A stretch of 64,000 nt of DNA. It comes from Pigmentiphaga sp. NML030171. GTDB lineage: Bacteria > Pseudomonadota > Gammaproteobacteria > Burkholderiales > Burkholderiaceae_B. Positions 56,101 to 64,000 of this stretch are shown here, piece after piece. Position 1 is the stretch's first letter, and each line of letters opens with the position of its first letter. The notes under the pieces are model-generated. The model was not told the DNA's origin. It saw only the letters and a list, made by a program, of their open reading frames with translations, and ran no database searches. The position numbers and the translations under genes are program-made. The stretch covers positions 1 to 64,000 of the forward strand of contig NZ_NINX01000052.1 in the NCBI RefSeq assembly GCF_002188635.1. The letters run 5' to 3'.

Positions 56101-57047
56101 CCACGGTGGGCAAGCCGCCCATGCGGGAACAGGTGGTGCACTTCGTCAACAAGAAGATGCCCGGCAACCTGCCCAAGCAGGGCGCGCGCAAGCTGCTGGA
56201 CATCGAGGACGCCAAGTACATCCCCATCATCCGCAACCCGCGCGCCACCTCGGCCGACACCGAGGCGGTGTTCTATTTCCCGGGCTGCGGTTCCGAGCGG
56301 CTGTTCTCGCAGGTGGGCCTGGCGACCCAGGCCATGCTGTGGCATGCCGGCGTGCAGACCGTGCTGCCGCCGGGCTACCTGTGCTGCGGCTACCCGCAGC
56401 GCGGCAACGGCATGGACGACAAGGCGCAGAAGATCATCACCGACAACCGGGTGCTGTTCCACCGGATGTCGAACACGCTCAACTACCTCGACATCAAGAC
56501 CGTGGTGGTCAGCTGCGGGACGTGCTACGACCAGCTGGCCGGCTACGAGTTCGAGAAGATCTTCCCGGGCTGCCGCCTGATCGACATCCACGAATACCTG
56601 CTGGAGAAGGGCGTCAAGCTCGAGGGCGTGACCGGCGCGCGGTACATGTACCATGATCCCTGCCACACGCCCATGAAGCTCCAGGATCCGATGAAGACGG
56701 TCCGGGCGCTGGTGGGCGAGGGCGTGGACAAGAGCGACCGCTGCTGCGGCGAGTCCGGAACGCTGGCGGTGACGCGTCCCGACATCTCCACGCAGATCCG
56801 TTTCCGCAAGGAGGAGGAGCTGCGCAAGGGGGCCGACAAGCTGCGGGCCGACGGCTTCCAGGGCGACGTCAAGGTGCTGACCTCCTGTCCGTCGTGCCTG
56901 CAAGGGCTCAGTCGCTACAACGACGACGCGAACCTGGACGCCGACTACATCGTCGTCGAGATCGCCCGTCACGTGCTGGGGCAGCAATGGATGGAGGATT
57001 ACGTCAGGCGGGCCAACGACGGCGGTATCGAACGGGTCCTGCTGTAG
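53118..57047 (+). CDS. Giant FAD-linked oxidase/Fe-S oxidoreductase (DUF3683 type)
   Basis: 1309 residues. Order: N-terminal DUF3683 region (about 1-180), FAD PCMH domain with '[19 protein letters not shown]' (about 205-225), D-lactate-dehydrogenase-like C-terminal cap with '[14 protein letters not shown]' and '[15 protein letters not shown]', then two 4Fe-4S motifs ([11 protein letters not shown] near 843; [11 protein letters not shown] near 905) and two CCG domains (CCGYPQRG near 1088, CCGESGTL near 1208). Such fusions oxidise a 2-hydroxy acid and pass electrons to the quinone pool. They are widespread in Betaproteobacteria at this length. The substrate (D-lactate, glycolate or 2-hydroxyglutarate) is not decided by sequence. 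Confidence 0.9.
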   Translation: MNAPLPIALAPAHAPTRLREIPYNYTSFSDREIVQRLLGSQAWDMLCDLRGERRTGRSARMLYEVLGDIWVVRRNPYLQDDLLDNPKRRGLLVEALNHRLREVERRREPDDAERDGKVGRLLDMARSAVRAFEQEFNETAELRRRVQKVLGRATARDNIKFDGLSRVSHVTDATDWRVEFPFVVLTPDSEDEIAALVRGCIELGLTIIPRGGGTGYTGGAVPLTWKSAVINTEKLETLGDVTVGPLPGVDGEVATVFTGAGVVTKRVADAADKAGYVFAVDPTSAEASCVGGNVAMNAGGKKAVLWGTALDNLAWWRMVDPEGNWLEVTRLEHNLGKIHDVPVARFELKWFDGMGKPGERLLRAETLEINGRVFRKEGLGKDVTDKFLAGLPGVQKEGTDGLITSARWVLHRMPKHVRTVCMEFFGQARDAIPSIVEVKAYLDGEGRARGAILAGLEHLDERYLRAVGYATKSKRGTLPKMVLIGDIVGDDEDAVAVAASEVVRLANTRHGEGFVAVSAEARKKFWLDRSRTAAIARHTNAFKINEDVVIPLPRMGEYTDEIERINIELSTRNKLRLIDRLAEFFDGELPVGKSEDGEGEKLSREEILGDRAVQALELLESVRERWNWILRSMDLPLADTLGEFARIGLGQLLPALQERLQVQPTARVFDVVQDRTVRVSWKAELKAPLSRIFSGQACAPILVRAQEIHDKELKGRVFVALHMHAGDGNVHTNIPVNSDNYEMLQEANEAVARIMDVARSLDGVISGEHGIGITKYEFLSEAELAPFQDYKRRIDPHNRFNAGKLMPGGDLRHAYTPSFNLLGHESLIMQQSDIGAISHAIKDCLRCGKCKPVCATHVPRANLLYSPRNKILATSLLVEAFLYEEQTRRGISIKHWEEFEDVADHCTVCHKCEKPCPVDIDFGDVSMNMRSLLRRMGRKSFNPGTAAAMFFLNAKDPRTINATRKAMVDVGYKAQRLAHDVLAKFARKQTEHPPATVGKPPMREQVVHFVNKKMPGNLPKQGARKLLDIEDAKYIPIIRNPRATSADTEAVFYFPGCGSERLFSQVGLATQAMLWHAGVQTVLPPGYLCCGYPQRGNGMDDKAQKIITDNRVLFHRMSNTLNYLDIKTVVVSCGTCYDQLAGYEFEKIFPGCRLIDIHEYLLEKGVKLEGVTGARYMYHDPCHTPMKLQDPMKTVRALVGEGVDKSDRCCGESGTLAVTRPDISTQIRFRKEEELRKGADKLRADGFQGDVKVLTSCPSCLQGLSRYNDDANLDADYIVVEIARHVLGQQWMEDYVRRANDGGIERVLL

Positions 57048-57090
57048 GCGCGGCCTTGGGAACGGGCGCGCACGCACGGGGAGGCAAGCC

Positions 57091-57843
57091 ATGAGGGAGC
57101 ATCCGCTGCTGCCTCTGACGCCCGAGCCTGCCGGCGACGACGCCTCGCTCGAGGATTTCCGGATCTCGCAGCCGCTGGAAATCCTGACCCTGCTCGGGCG
57201 CATGGTCGAGCAGGCCGAGATCGTGGCCCTGGTCGCCGCCGATGGCGTCTCGTGCCTGTCGGCCATCGCCGGTGTGGACCGCGGCCGGCGGCTGCTGTGG
57301 CTGTTCGGCACCCCAGGCGACGCGCGCCTGGAGCATCTGCTCGCTTCTCCGTGGATGGTGGCCGTGGGCTACCTGGACCACGTCAAGATCCAGTTCCGCG
57401 TCCAGAACCTGCAATGGCTGCCGGGCGACGCGGGCAGCCGGCTGGCGTGCCTGTTGCCGCTGGAGCTGTACCGCTTCCAGCGGCGTTCGTACTTCCGCGT
57501 GCGGCCGGTCATGCGCCCCGCTCCGGTGGTGCGGGCGCACGCTCCCGAGGCCGGCGGGCCGGTCGAGCTGGAAGTGATCGACATCAGCATGACCGGGGTC
57601 GGGCTGCTGCTGCCGCCCGGCAGTCCGCCCTTCCCCGTGGGCACGCCGCTGCCGCGGGCCACGCTGGCGCTGGGGCCGGCGACCCGGCTGGCGGTGGACT
57701 TGAAGGTGATGCACGTCACGCCGCGCCGGGCGCCGGAGCAAGGGCATCACATGGGCTGTACCCTGGACGGCCTGGACGAGGACGGCATGCAGGTCCTGCA
57801 GCACTTCATCAGCCAGGTGCAGTTGCGCCAGGGCGCGTCATAG
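57091..57843 (+). CDS. YcgR-like c-di-GMP-binding flagellar brake protein
   Basis: 250 residues with an N-terminal YcgR domain ('LGRMVEQAEIVALVAADG') and a C-terminal PilZ domain. The c-di-GMP motif appears as 'QRRSYFRVRP' near residue 130 and 'DISMTGVGLLL' near 164 (RxxxR and DxSxxG with spacing as in the family). YcgR slows the flagellar motor when c-di-GMP is high. It stands alone here, away from flagellar genes. Confidence 0.83.
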   Translation: MREHPLLPLTPEPAGDDASLEDFRISQPLEILTLLGRMVEQAEIVALVAADGVSCLSAIAGVDRGRRLLWLFGTPGDARLEHLLASPWMVAVGYLDHVKIQFRVQNLQWLPGDAGSRLACLLPLELYRFQRRSYFRVRPVMRPAPVVRAHAPEAGGPVELEVIDISMTGVGLLLPPGSPPFPVGTPLPRATLALGPATRLAVDLKVMHVTPRRAPEQGHHMGCTLDGLDEDGMQVLQHFISQVQLRQGAS

Positions 57844-57862
57844 CCATCGAGGTGCACACGAG

Positions 57863-58333
57863 ATGAGTTCCCCCGCCGATTCCTGCCCGCTGTGCGCCAG
57901 CGATGGCTCGCCGGCCCTGTGGCGCGACGACAGGCTGCGCGTGATCGCCGTCGACGATGCCGACTATCCGGGCTACGTGCGCGTGATCTGGCGTACCCAC
58001 GCGGCGGAGATGACCGACCTGGCCGACGAGGACCGGCTGCACGTGATGCGGGTGGTGCTGGAGGTGGAGGCCGTCATGCGCGACCACATGCGGCCCGACA
58101 AGGTCAACCTGGCCGCGCTGGGGAACATGGTGCCCCACCTGCATTGGCACGTCATTCCGCGCTGGCGCGGCGACCGCCACTTTCCCGATGCGATCTGGGC
58201 CGCGCCGCGCGTCGCGCCCGGCGCCGAGACCGAGGCGTTCCGCGAATTGACGCGGGCGGCGGCGCAGCGCGTGCCCGAGTTCCACCGCCGCCTGCAAGAG
58301 CGCCTGGCGGTGCACTTCCTGCCTTCGGCCTAG
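57863..58333 (+). CDS. HIT-family hydrolase
   Basis: 156 residues, with an N-terminal CxxC ('CPLCASDG') and the histidine triad 'HLHWHVIPRW' near residues 92-100. HIT proteins hydrolyse nucleoside phosphoramidates or dinucleotides. It is 20 nt after ycgR and overlaps the convergent serA-like stop by four nt. Confidence 0.87.
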   Translation: MSSPADSCPLCASDGSPALWRDDRLRVIAVDDADYPGYVRVIWRTHAAEMTDLADEDRLHVMRVVLEVEAVMRDHMRPDKVNLAALGNMVPHLHWHVIPRWRGDRHFPDAIWAAPRVAPGAETEAFRELTRAAAQRVPEFHRRLQERLAVHFLPSA

Positions 58334-59529
58334 AGCAGGTCGCAGCGCACCGTCATCGGCAGCGCCCGCAGCGCGTCCATCAGCGCCGCGTCGGCCTGGT
58401 TGCCGATGTCGGTCAGCACGTAGCCGATCGGACCCTTGGTCTGCAGCTGCTGGCTGCAGATGTTGATCTTGCGTTCGGCGAAGACGGCGTTCAGCAGGGC
58501 CAGCGCGCCCGGTTCGTTGCGGTGCACGTGCAGGATGCGCGAGGTGCCCGCCAGGTCCTGGTGGGACAGCTCGGGGAAGTTCACCGCGCCCTTGGTCGTG
58601 CCGCCCTGGATGAAGCGCACCAGCTTCTCGGCCACTTCCTTGCCGATGTTTTCCTGCGATTCGACCGTGCTGCCGCCGATGTGCGGCGTCAGGATGACGT
58701 TGGGCAGGCCGATGAGCGGGCTCTTGAGCGGTTCGTCCACGCTCTTGGGCTCGACCGGGAAGACGTCCAGCGCCGCGCCGCGCAGCAGGCCGGCATCGAG
58801 CGCGGCCCGCAGCGCATCGATGTCGACCACGGTGCCGCGGGAGGCGTTGATCAGGATGGCGCCGCGCTTCATTTGCGACAGCGTGGCCTCGTTGATGATG
58901 TTTTCCGTGGAGCGGCCGCCGGGCACGTGCAGGGTCACCACGTCGGACTCGGCCAGCAGCGCGGACAGGTCGGGGTAGGCGCGGGCGTTGCCCAGCGGCA
59001 GCTTGGCCTCGACGTCGTGGAAGATGACCCGCATGCCGAGGGCCTCGGCCAGGATGCCGACCTGCGAGCCGATGTTGCCGTAGCCGATGATGCCCAGGGT
59101 CTTGCCGCGGGTCTCGTAGGCGCCGGTCGCGCTCTTGTCCCAGTGGCCCTGGTGCACGCGCAGGTTCTTCTCGGGGATGCGGCGCAGCAGCAGGATGGCC
59201 TCGGCCAGCACCAGTTCGGCCACCGAGCGGGTGTTGGAGAACGGCGCGTTGAAGACCGGCACGCCCCGTTCCATCGCGGTGGCGAGGTCGACCTGGTTGG
59301 TGCCTATGCAGAAGCAGCCGATGACGCGCAGGTCGGGCAGGCTGTCGATGATGCTCGCATCCAGGTGGGTGCGCGAACGGATGCCGACCACGCTGGCGCC
59401 CCGCAGGGCATCGCGCAGCGCGTCGGGCGGCAGGGCGCTGGCGTGGGTGGCGATGTCGCTGTAGCCCGCGGCGGCGAAGACTTCGACCGCGCTGGGATGG
59501 ATGTTCTCGAGCAAGACGATTTGTGCCAT
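58330..59529 (-). CDS. serA: D-3-phosphoglycerate dehydrogenase
   Basis: 399 residues, NAD-dependent. Rossmann motif 'LGIIGYGNIGSQVG', catalytic Arg in 'ASRGTVVD', Glu in 'VFPVEPK' and His in 'LTPHIGGST' are present, and a C-terminal ACT domain ('RNEPGALALLNAVFAERKINICSQ') gives serine feedback as in E. coli SerA. First step of serine synthesis. Confidence 0.93.
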   Translation of the reverse strand: MAQIVLLENIHPSAVEVFAAAGYSDIATHASALPPDALRDALRGASVVGIRSRTHLDASIIDSLPDLRVIGCFCIGTNQVDLATAMERGVPVFNAPFSNTRSVAELVLAEAILLLRRIPEKNLRVHQGHWDKSATGAYETRGKTLGIIGYGNIGSQVGILAEALGMRVIFHDVEAKLPLGNARAYPDLSALLAESDVVTLHVPGGRSTENIINEATLSQMKRGAILINASRGTVVDIDALRAALDAGLLRGAALDVFPVEPKSVDEPLKSPLIGLPNVILTPHIGGSTVESQENIGKEVAEKLVRFIQGGTTKGAVNFPELSHQDLAGTSRILHVHRNEPGALALLNAVFAERKINICSQQLQTKGPIGYVLTDIGNQADAALMDALRALPMTVRCDLL

Positions 59530-59609
59530 GGGAAGCAGCTCCGGCTGAAACGCTGATGTCCCTATGGTAACGCCAGGTCCGCCGGCGGACGGCCTTGAGC
59601 CTACGGTCG

Positions 59610-60584
59610 TCAGGGGTTCAGCCGCACGCGCAGGTAGTCGCGCGGTTCGTAGGCCGCGGCCAGGCGGTCCAGGGCCTGGGCGGGCAGGCGCAGGTCGCGC
59701 CCGCGCAGTGCGACGTCCAGGTGCGAGGACTGGGAGGCGCCGACGATGACCGAGCGCACGCCGGGCTGGGCCAGCACCCATGCCAGCGCGACGGCAGCGG
59801 GCTCTGCGCCCAGTTCCGCGGCGATGCGCAGCTGCTCGGCGCGGACCCGGGCGCCGCGCGGCCCGCCGTACAGCCGCTGCCCCTTGGCGTCGGAGGCCAG
59901 CCGCGCCGCGGCCTCGGCGTCGCCGGCCGCCGGGCCGGCCAGGTAGCCGCGCGCTAGCGGGCTGTAGGCCATGATGTGCAGGCCGTGCCGGGCACAGGCC
60001 GGCACGGTGGCGCGCAGTTCTTCCTGATAGAGCAGGTTCAGCTGCAACTGCGCGCTGGCGTAGCCGCGCGCGCCCAGGGCGGCGGCGGCCCGCGCGGCCT
60101 GTCCGATCTGGAGATGGTCCAGGTTGGAGCAGCCGTACGCGCGGATCTTGCCCGCGTCGACCAGGGCTTCGAGGGCGCCCAGCGTTTCCTCGACGGGAAC
60201 GGCGTCGTCCCAGCTGTGGACCTGGTAGAGATCGATGTAGTCCGTCTCCAGGCGCCTGAGCGAGGCCTCGGCCTGCCGGGCGATCTGCGCCGCCGACAGG
60301 CCCCGGCCGTCGGCCACCGGCAGTCCGACCTTGGTGGCGAGGGTCAGCTCATGGCGGCCGCCGTGCTCGCGCACCAGGCGGCCCAGGATGCGCTCGCTTT
60401 CCCCGTCCGAGTAGTAGTTGGCGGTATCGAAGCATGTGATGCCGTTCTCCAGGCACTGGCGGAACAGGACGCGCGCCGCGTCCTGCCCGACGACCCAGGG
60501 CGCCCAGGCGGGGTCGCCGTAGGACATCATGCCCAGGCACAGGCGCGACATCCGCGGCAGGGTGGGGCCGGTGCGCGAGGCCAT
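59610..60584 (-). CDS. Aldo/keto reductase
   Basis: 324 residues. The AKR tetrad is Asp53, Tyr58 ('FDTANYY'), Lys85 ('LATKVG') and His123 ('YQVHSWDD'). NADPH-binding 'SVIVGASQSSHL' lies near the C-terminus. Last gene of the operon read from the GntR gene; starts 4 nt after the Bug protein stop. It probably reduces an aldehyde or ketone in the same route. Confidence 0.88.
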   Translation of the reverse strand: MASRTGPTLPRMSRLCLGMMSYGDPAWAPWVVGQDAARVLFRQCLENGITCFDTANYYSDGESERILGRLVREHGGRHELTLATKVGLPVADGRGLSAAQIARQAEASLRRLETDYIDLYQVHSWDDAVPVEETLGALEALVDAGKIRAYGCSNLDHLQIGQAARAAAALGARGYASAQLQLNLLYQEELRATVPACARHGLHIMAYSPLARGYLAGPAAGDAEAAARLASDAKGQRLYGGPRGARVRAEQLRIAAELGAEPAAVALAWVLAQPGVRSVIVGASQSSHLDVALRGRDLRLPAQALDRLAAAYEPRDYLRVRLNP

Positions 60585-60588
60585 GGCG

Positions 60589-61569
60589 CTATTCCAGGGT
60601 GACGCCGGCCGTCTGCACCATCTTGCGCCAGCGGGCGATCTCGTTGCGGTGAAATTCCTCGAACTGCGCCAGGGGCTTGAACCAGGGTTCGAAACCCGCG
60701 CCGGCCAGCTTCTGCTGGATGTCGGGCTGGGCCATGACGCGCGCCAGCTCGTCGCTCCACTTGGTCAGGATCGCGCGCGGGGTGCCGGCGGGCGCATACA
60801 GTCCGATCCAGCTGTCGGCCGACAACGTCTCGTAGCCGAGTTCGTGCAGCGTGGGGACGTCGGGCGCCTGCGCCTCGCGGGTGTCGCCCGAGATGGCCAG
60901 CGCGCGCAGCTTGCCGGCCTTGATGTAGGCAATGGCGCTGGCATAGCTCGCGGTCATGAAGTCCACGTGCCCGGCGATCAGGTCGGTCACCGCCGGCGCG
61001 GCGCCCTTGTAGGGAATGTGCGTGCACCGCATCTTCATGCTGGAGCACAGGGTCTCGGACACCAGGTGCGAGGACGAGCCGGGGCTGGAGGAGGCGTAGT
61101 TCACCGGCTTGCCGCGGCCGCCCTGGATGAGCTCGGACAGCGTCCTGTACGGCGACGAGGCGGGCACGACGATGGCGTGGCGGGTGCGGGTAAGCAGCGC
61201 GATGGGCTGGACGTCCTTGTTCAGGTCGAACTGGATCTTGGGGAACAGCGACGCGTTGGTCGAATGAGTCTGGTTGTTGCCCAGCGTCAGGACGTAGCCG
61301 TCGGGCGCGGCGCGCACGCCCGCGGCCGTGCCGATCAGGCCCGAGGCGCCGGCCACGTTGTCGACCACTACGGACTGGCTCCACGCCTCGCCGACCTGCG
61401 CGCCGATCAGGCGGGCGACGACGTCGGTGGTGCCGCCTGCCGGGAACGGCACGATGACGCGGATCGGCTTGTTGGGATAGGCACCGCCCTGTGCGAGGGC
61501 GGGGGCGGACGGCAGGCTGGCGGCGCCGGCCAGGGCGGCCAGCAGGACGACGAGGCGAACGGAGGTCAT
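60589..61569 (-). CDS. Bug-family (TctC) solute-binding protein
   Basis: 326 residues from ATG 61569, signal peptide to about residue 27 (ALAQG), then 'YPNKPIRVIVPFPAGGTTDVVARLIGAQV' and 'VPYKGAAPAVTDLIAGHVDF'-type family blocks ('IPYKGAAPAVTDLI' here). Periplasmic carboxylate receptor. Within the aromatic hydroxylase operon, it likely presents the substrate acid for uptake. Confidence 0.9.
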   Translation of the reverse strand: MTSVRLVVLLAALAGAASLPSAPALAQGGAYPNKPIRVIVPFPAGGTTDVVARLIGAQVGEAWSQSVVVDNVAGASGLIGTAAGVRAAPDGYVLTLGNNQTHSTNASLFPKIQFDLNKDVQPIALLTRTRHAIVVPASSPYRTLSELIQGGRGKPVNYASSSPGSSSHLVSETLCSSMKMRCTHIPYKGAAPAVTDLIAGHVDFMTASYASAIAYIKAGKLRALAISGDTREAQAPDVPTLHELGYETLSADSWIGLYAPAGTPRAILTKWSDELARVMAQPDIQQKLAGAGFEPWFKPLAQFEEFHRNEIARWRKMVQTAGVTLE

Positions 61570-61616
61570 GGCGGGTATCCTCGGTGACATGAAGGGGCGA
61601 AGACGGGCGGTGCGGA

Positions 61617-62363
61617 TCAGGCCGTGCACAGCCAGGGGAAGGCCCGTGCCATCCACTCCGGATGGGGGATCCCCAGCGTCCGGCTGATGCTCCAGATGCT
61701 GCACAGGTTGGAGGACAGGATGGGGACCTGCTTGCCGGTCCCCGCCTGCATGATCGATTCGATGGTCGGCATGCCCGTTCCCGACAGCAGCACGGCGCCG
61801 TCGGGATGCGCCTGTACCGAGGCCAGCCGCTGGGCGACCTCGGCCGGCGAGACCTTGTAGGCCACCAGTTCGTCGGCGAAGTGTTCGACGTGGTCTACCT
61901 GCACGCCCGCGCCGCGCCAGTAGGCGATGGCCAGTTCGGTCAGCCAGTCGGGGTAGGGCGACACCATGCTGATGCGCGTGATGCCCAGGTGGCGCAGCGC
62001 CCGCGCCAGCGCGGAGCTGGCGGTTTCCACCGGCATGCCGAACCGCTCGGACAATTGCTCGCAGCGGCGCAGGTCTTCCTGGTGGCCGATGCGGTATTGC
62101 GAGCCGGTCAGGGCGATGACGGCGCCGTCGAGCTTGAGCGAGCCGAAGCCTTGCAGACAGGACACGTAGCTGTCGAGGTAGGCCAGGTTGCGGGTGTCGA
62201 GATCGCCGGCCACCACGGGCAGGCGCATCGCGTGCAGCGCGGCGGCGGCCGGCAGCAATGCCGGATATTCGACTTCGACGGTGGGGTTGGCGGGCGGCAC
62301 CAGGGCGCCGACGCGCCATTGGGGGCGGCTGACGAGAGGGAGGTCGGTCATGGCGGGTCTCAT
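61617..62363 (-). CDS. Asp/Glu racemase superfamily protein lacking both catalytic cysteines
   Basis: 248 residues, alignable with maleate isomerase NicE: 'RVGALVPPANPTVEVEYPAL', 'ITRISMVSPYPDWLTELAIAYWRGAGVQV'. The places of the two catalytic cysteines hold Thr86 ('IALTGSQY') and Thr196 ('LLSGTGMPT'). It therefore cannot work as a two-cysteine isomerase or racemase. Its start overlaps the hydroxylase stop (ATGA), so it belongs to the pathway. A decarboxylase, hydrolase or binding role is open. Confidence 0.75.
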   Translation of the reverse strand: MRPAMTDLPLVSRPQWRVGALVPPANPTVEVEYPALLPAAAALHAMRLPVVAGDLDTRNLAYLDSYVSCLQGFGSLKLDGAVIALTGSQYRIGHQEDLRRCEQLSERFGMPVETASSALARALRHLGITRISMVSPYPDWLTELAIAYWRGAGVQVDHVEHFADELVAYKVSPAEVAQRLASVQAHPDGAVLLSGTGMPTIESIMQAGTGKQVPILSSNLCSIWSISRTLGIPHPEWMARAFPWLCTA

Positions 62364-63556
62364 GCGGCGGCGGAAACGGGGTCGATGCGGCGCGCCAGTT
62401 CGGGCGCCATGTCCAGCATGGCGGTCCGGCGCAGGAAGGCGAGACGTTGGGCGGGGTCGCCCAGCAGTCCCTTGACGTTGTCGAGCCAGGTGGCCTGCCC
62501 GGTCACCATGGCATCGGTGCGCGGCAGCAGGGAATCGGCGGCGACCCGGTGGCGCCGGTCGGCGGCCGCGTCGACGATGGCCTGGTCACCTTGGCGCAGG
62601 CCCTCGACCAGCGCGGTGGCCATGAAGTAGGCGTCGTGCAGCCCGCAGTTCATGTTCATGCCGCCGCGGGTATTGCTGAGGTGGGCGGCGTCGCCGGCCA
62701 GGTAGATGTGGCCCGCGCGGTACGTGCCGGCCACGAACTTGCTGGCCGAGTACACGTCCTGGCCGAGGATGTTGGGCAGTTCCGCCAGGCCGGGCACCAG
62801 TTGCCGGAGCCGTTCCAGTATCCAGGCGCGCGACTGGGCGTGGGCCTGGTCCACGTCGGGAGGCACGCGCAGGATGATGCGCCAGCAGTCGGGCATGCGC
62901 AGGAAGCTGGCCGAGGCGTCGCCGTTCACGAGGTAGCTGATGGGCCGCAGCCCGGGCAGGATGCGCTCGAGGCTTTCGTCGGCCAGCACCCGCAGCACGC
63001 AGCCGGGATAGGGGGTCGGATCGAACGGCAGGCCCATGGATTCCCGTACCTGGCTGCGCGCGCCGTCGGTGCCGAGCAGGTAGTCGGCGCGCAGCGTGTG
63101 GACGCCCTTGGGGTCCTGCACGCGCACGGTGACGCCGCCGGTATCCGGGGCGGCGTCCAGGAAGGCGGTGCCGAACCGCACGTCGGCATGCGGATGCGCG
63201 CGCAGTTGCGCCAGCAGCAGCGGCGTGATGCGCGATTGTTCCAGGTGCAGGCGATACGGGTAGTCGGTGTCGTGCTTCAGTTCGGCCAGGGCGATCTCGC
63301 CCAGGATGCCCTGTTCGGTGCTGCGGTACTGGATGTGCGTGACGTCCTGGCCCTGTGCCAGCATGGCGGGCAGGACGCCCAGGTGGTCCAGCACCGCGAG
63401 GGTGGGCGCATGGAAGGTCGAGGCCTTCGAGGCTTCGTTGAGCCGATCGCGCTTTTCCAGGAGCGTGACGCGCACGCCGGCACGCGCGATGATCAGCGCG
63501 GCGGTCAGGCCCACCGGCCCTGCGCCGGCAACGATGACGTGGTGAGGCTGCTGCAT
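62360..63556 (-). CDS. FAD-dependent aromatic hydroxylase
   Basis: 398 residues from ATG 63556 behind AAGGA. Group A flavoprotein: 'VIVAGAGPVGLTAALIIARAG' for FAD, 'LLGTDGARSQVRESMGL' and 'YLAGDAAHLSNTRGGMNMNCGLHDAY'. The last motif is of the PheA/TfdB/MhpA type (phenol and 3-hydroxyphenylpropionate hydroxylases). It is the first enzyme gene of the GntR-controlled operon, 51 nt after the palindromic operator. Substrate unknown. Confidence 0.87.
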   Translation of the reverse strand: MQQPHHVIVAGAGPVGLTAALIIARAGVRVTLLEKRDRLNEASKASTFHAPTLAVLDHLGVLPAMLAQGQDVTHIQYRSTEQGILGEIALAELKHDTDYPYRLHLEQSRITPLLLAQLRAHPHADVRFGTAFLDAAPDTGGVTVRVQDPKGVHTLRADYLLGTDGARSQVRESMGLPFDPTPYPGCVLRVLADESLERILPGLRPISYLVNGDASASFLRMPDCWRIILRVPPDVDQAHAQSRAWILERLRQLVPGLAELPNILGQDVYSASKFVAGTYRAGHIYLAGDAAHLSNTRGGMNMNCGLHDAYFMATALVEGLRQGDQAIVDAAADRRHRVAADSLLPRTDAMVTGQATWLDNVKGLLGDPAQRLAFLRRTAMLDMAPELARRIDPVSAAA

Positions 63557-63606
63557 GGGATCCTTCTGTCTCGACGAGGCTGCCGGCGCTGGCATCGGGC
63601 CGGTCT

Positions 63607-63637
63607 AAAAGTATTTTGTATCATACATAATACTTTT
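63607..63637 (-). promoter_or_regulatory. 31-bp palindromic operator of the hydroxylase operon
   Basis: Arms AAAAGTATTTTGTAT (63607-63621) and ATACATAATACTTTT (63623-63637) around a single C, with one mismatch in 15. It lies between the GntR gene and the hydroxylase, where a promoter is expected. It is very AT-rich compared with its surroundings. Best candidate for the GntR binding site. Confidence 0.75.
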
Positions 63638-63743
63638 ATGGTTGGGATGGCGGATACGAATCAGGACGCGACGGCTCAGGCCGGCGACGGGCGTATCGGC
63701 GGGATCAAGGGGAGGGGCGGGGCGCGCGGCAGCGCCGCCCGGG

Positions 63744-64000
63744 TCAGTCCGGGACTTCCGACCAGCGCGGGGCGTCGCCCTGCTCGACGCGCGACAGGTT
63801 CACGCGGTATTCGTAGCGATCGGGCCGATAGAGCTCGTGCAGGATCTCGATGGGCCGCCCGGCGGTATCCCGGTAGATCCGCGTCAGGCTGATCAGCGCG
63901 CTGCCCATCTCGACCTGCAGGGCCTGGGCCGTGTCCTTGTCGGCCAGCGTGGCGCTGATCCACTGCTCGGCCTGGGTGGCCTTCACGCCCTGGCGCTCGA
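63744..64000 (-). CDS. GntR/HutC-family regulator, 5' part beyond window
   Basis: The last 85 or so codons are visible, reading '...KATQAEQWISATLAD' and 'MGSALISLTRIYRDTAGRPIEILHELYRPDRYEYRVNLSR'. This is the C-terminal half of a UTRA ligand domain of HutC-type GntR regulators. The DNA-binding domain is outside. It heads the operon on the minus strand and likely acts at 63607-63637. Confidence 0.82.
   Translation of the reverse strand, partial: ERQGVKATQAEQWISATLADKDTAQALQVEMGSALISLTRIYRDTAGRPIEILHELYRPDRYEYRVNLSRVEQGDAPRWSEVPD

Noticed and set aside
53088-57311. A 1407-codon open frame antisense to the FAD/Fe-S oxidoreductase
   Set aside because: Low-complexity composition and complete overlap with a gene that has clear FAD, 4Fe-4S and CCG motifs on the other strand.

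Overview
The window is GC-rich, densely packed chromosomal DNA of a betaproteobacterium. It most resembles Alcaligenaceae (Bordetella/Achromobacter): it has several Bug-type (TctC) binding proteins, the aroK-aroB-dgt and mrcA / cyaY / lptM-lysA neighbourhood, and a DUF3683-type giant FAD/Fe-S oxidoreductase. The genus is inferred from gene content only. No tRNA, rRNA, insertion sequence or prophage was seen.

Layout. 1-2.9 kb: a NYN-domain protein (cut by the window edge) and a YadG/YadH-type ABC exporter. 3.2-13.2 kb: a catabolic regulon with a Liv-type ABC importer and five genes of the 2,5-dihydroxypyridine (maleamate) route, nicC-E-D-X-F, plus a TetR regulator. AT-rich operator-like sites lie in front of the importer, nicC and the tetR gene. 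13.3-18.6 kb: binding proteins, a deletion scar that fused the 3' halves of two divergent genes, a TauE-type exporter and a LysR regulator. 18.5-26.1 kb: housekeeping genes lysA, lptM, cyaY, mrcA, aroK, aroB, dgt. 26.1-31.1 kb: a gamma-resorcylate-type cluster (MFS importer, decarboxylase, two-component flavin monooxygenase, MarR). 31.1-41.7 kb: a LysR-associated cluster combining AtzC-like, allantoinase-like, cyanurate/barbiturate-type and isochorismatase-type hydrolases with an SsuABC-type importer and two paralogous binding proteins. This looks like a route for an s-triazine or oxidised pyrimidine ring.

42.0-47.6 kb is the most unusual part. Two large type I-E CRISPR arrays (32 and 34 repeats), each with its own related leader, flank a gutted cas operon. 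Only the C-terminal end of cas1 and an intact cas2 remain, and a MntA/HepT toxin-antitoxin pair occupies the place of the missing genes. 47.7-59.5 kb: core or widespread genes (PhoX-like protein, LOG, DUF3830, ilvA, YqaA, Spx/ArsC-like, FAD/Fe-S dehydrogenase, YcgR, HIT, serA-like). 59.6-64 kb: a GntR-controlled operon (FAD hydroxylase, cysteine-less Asp/Glu-racemase-family protein, Bug protein, aldo/keto reductase) with a 31-bp palindromic operator.
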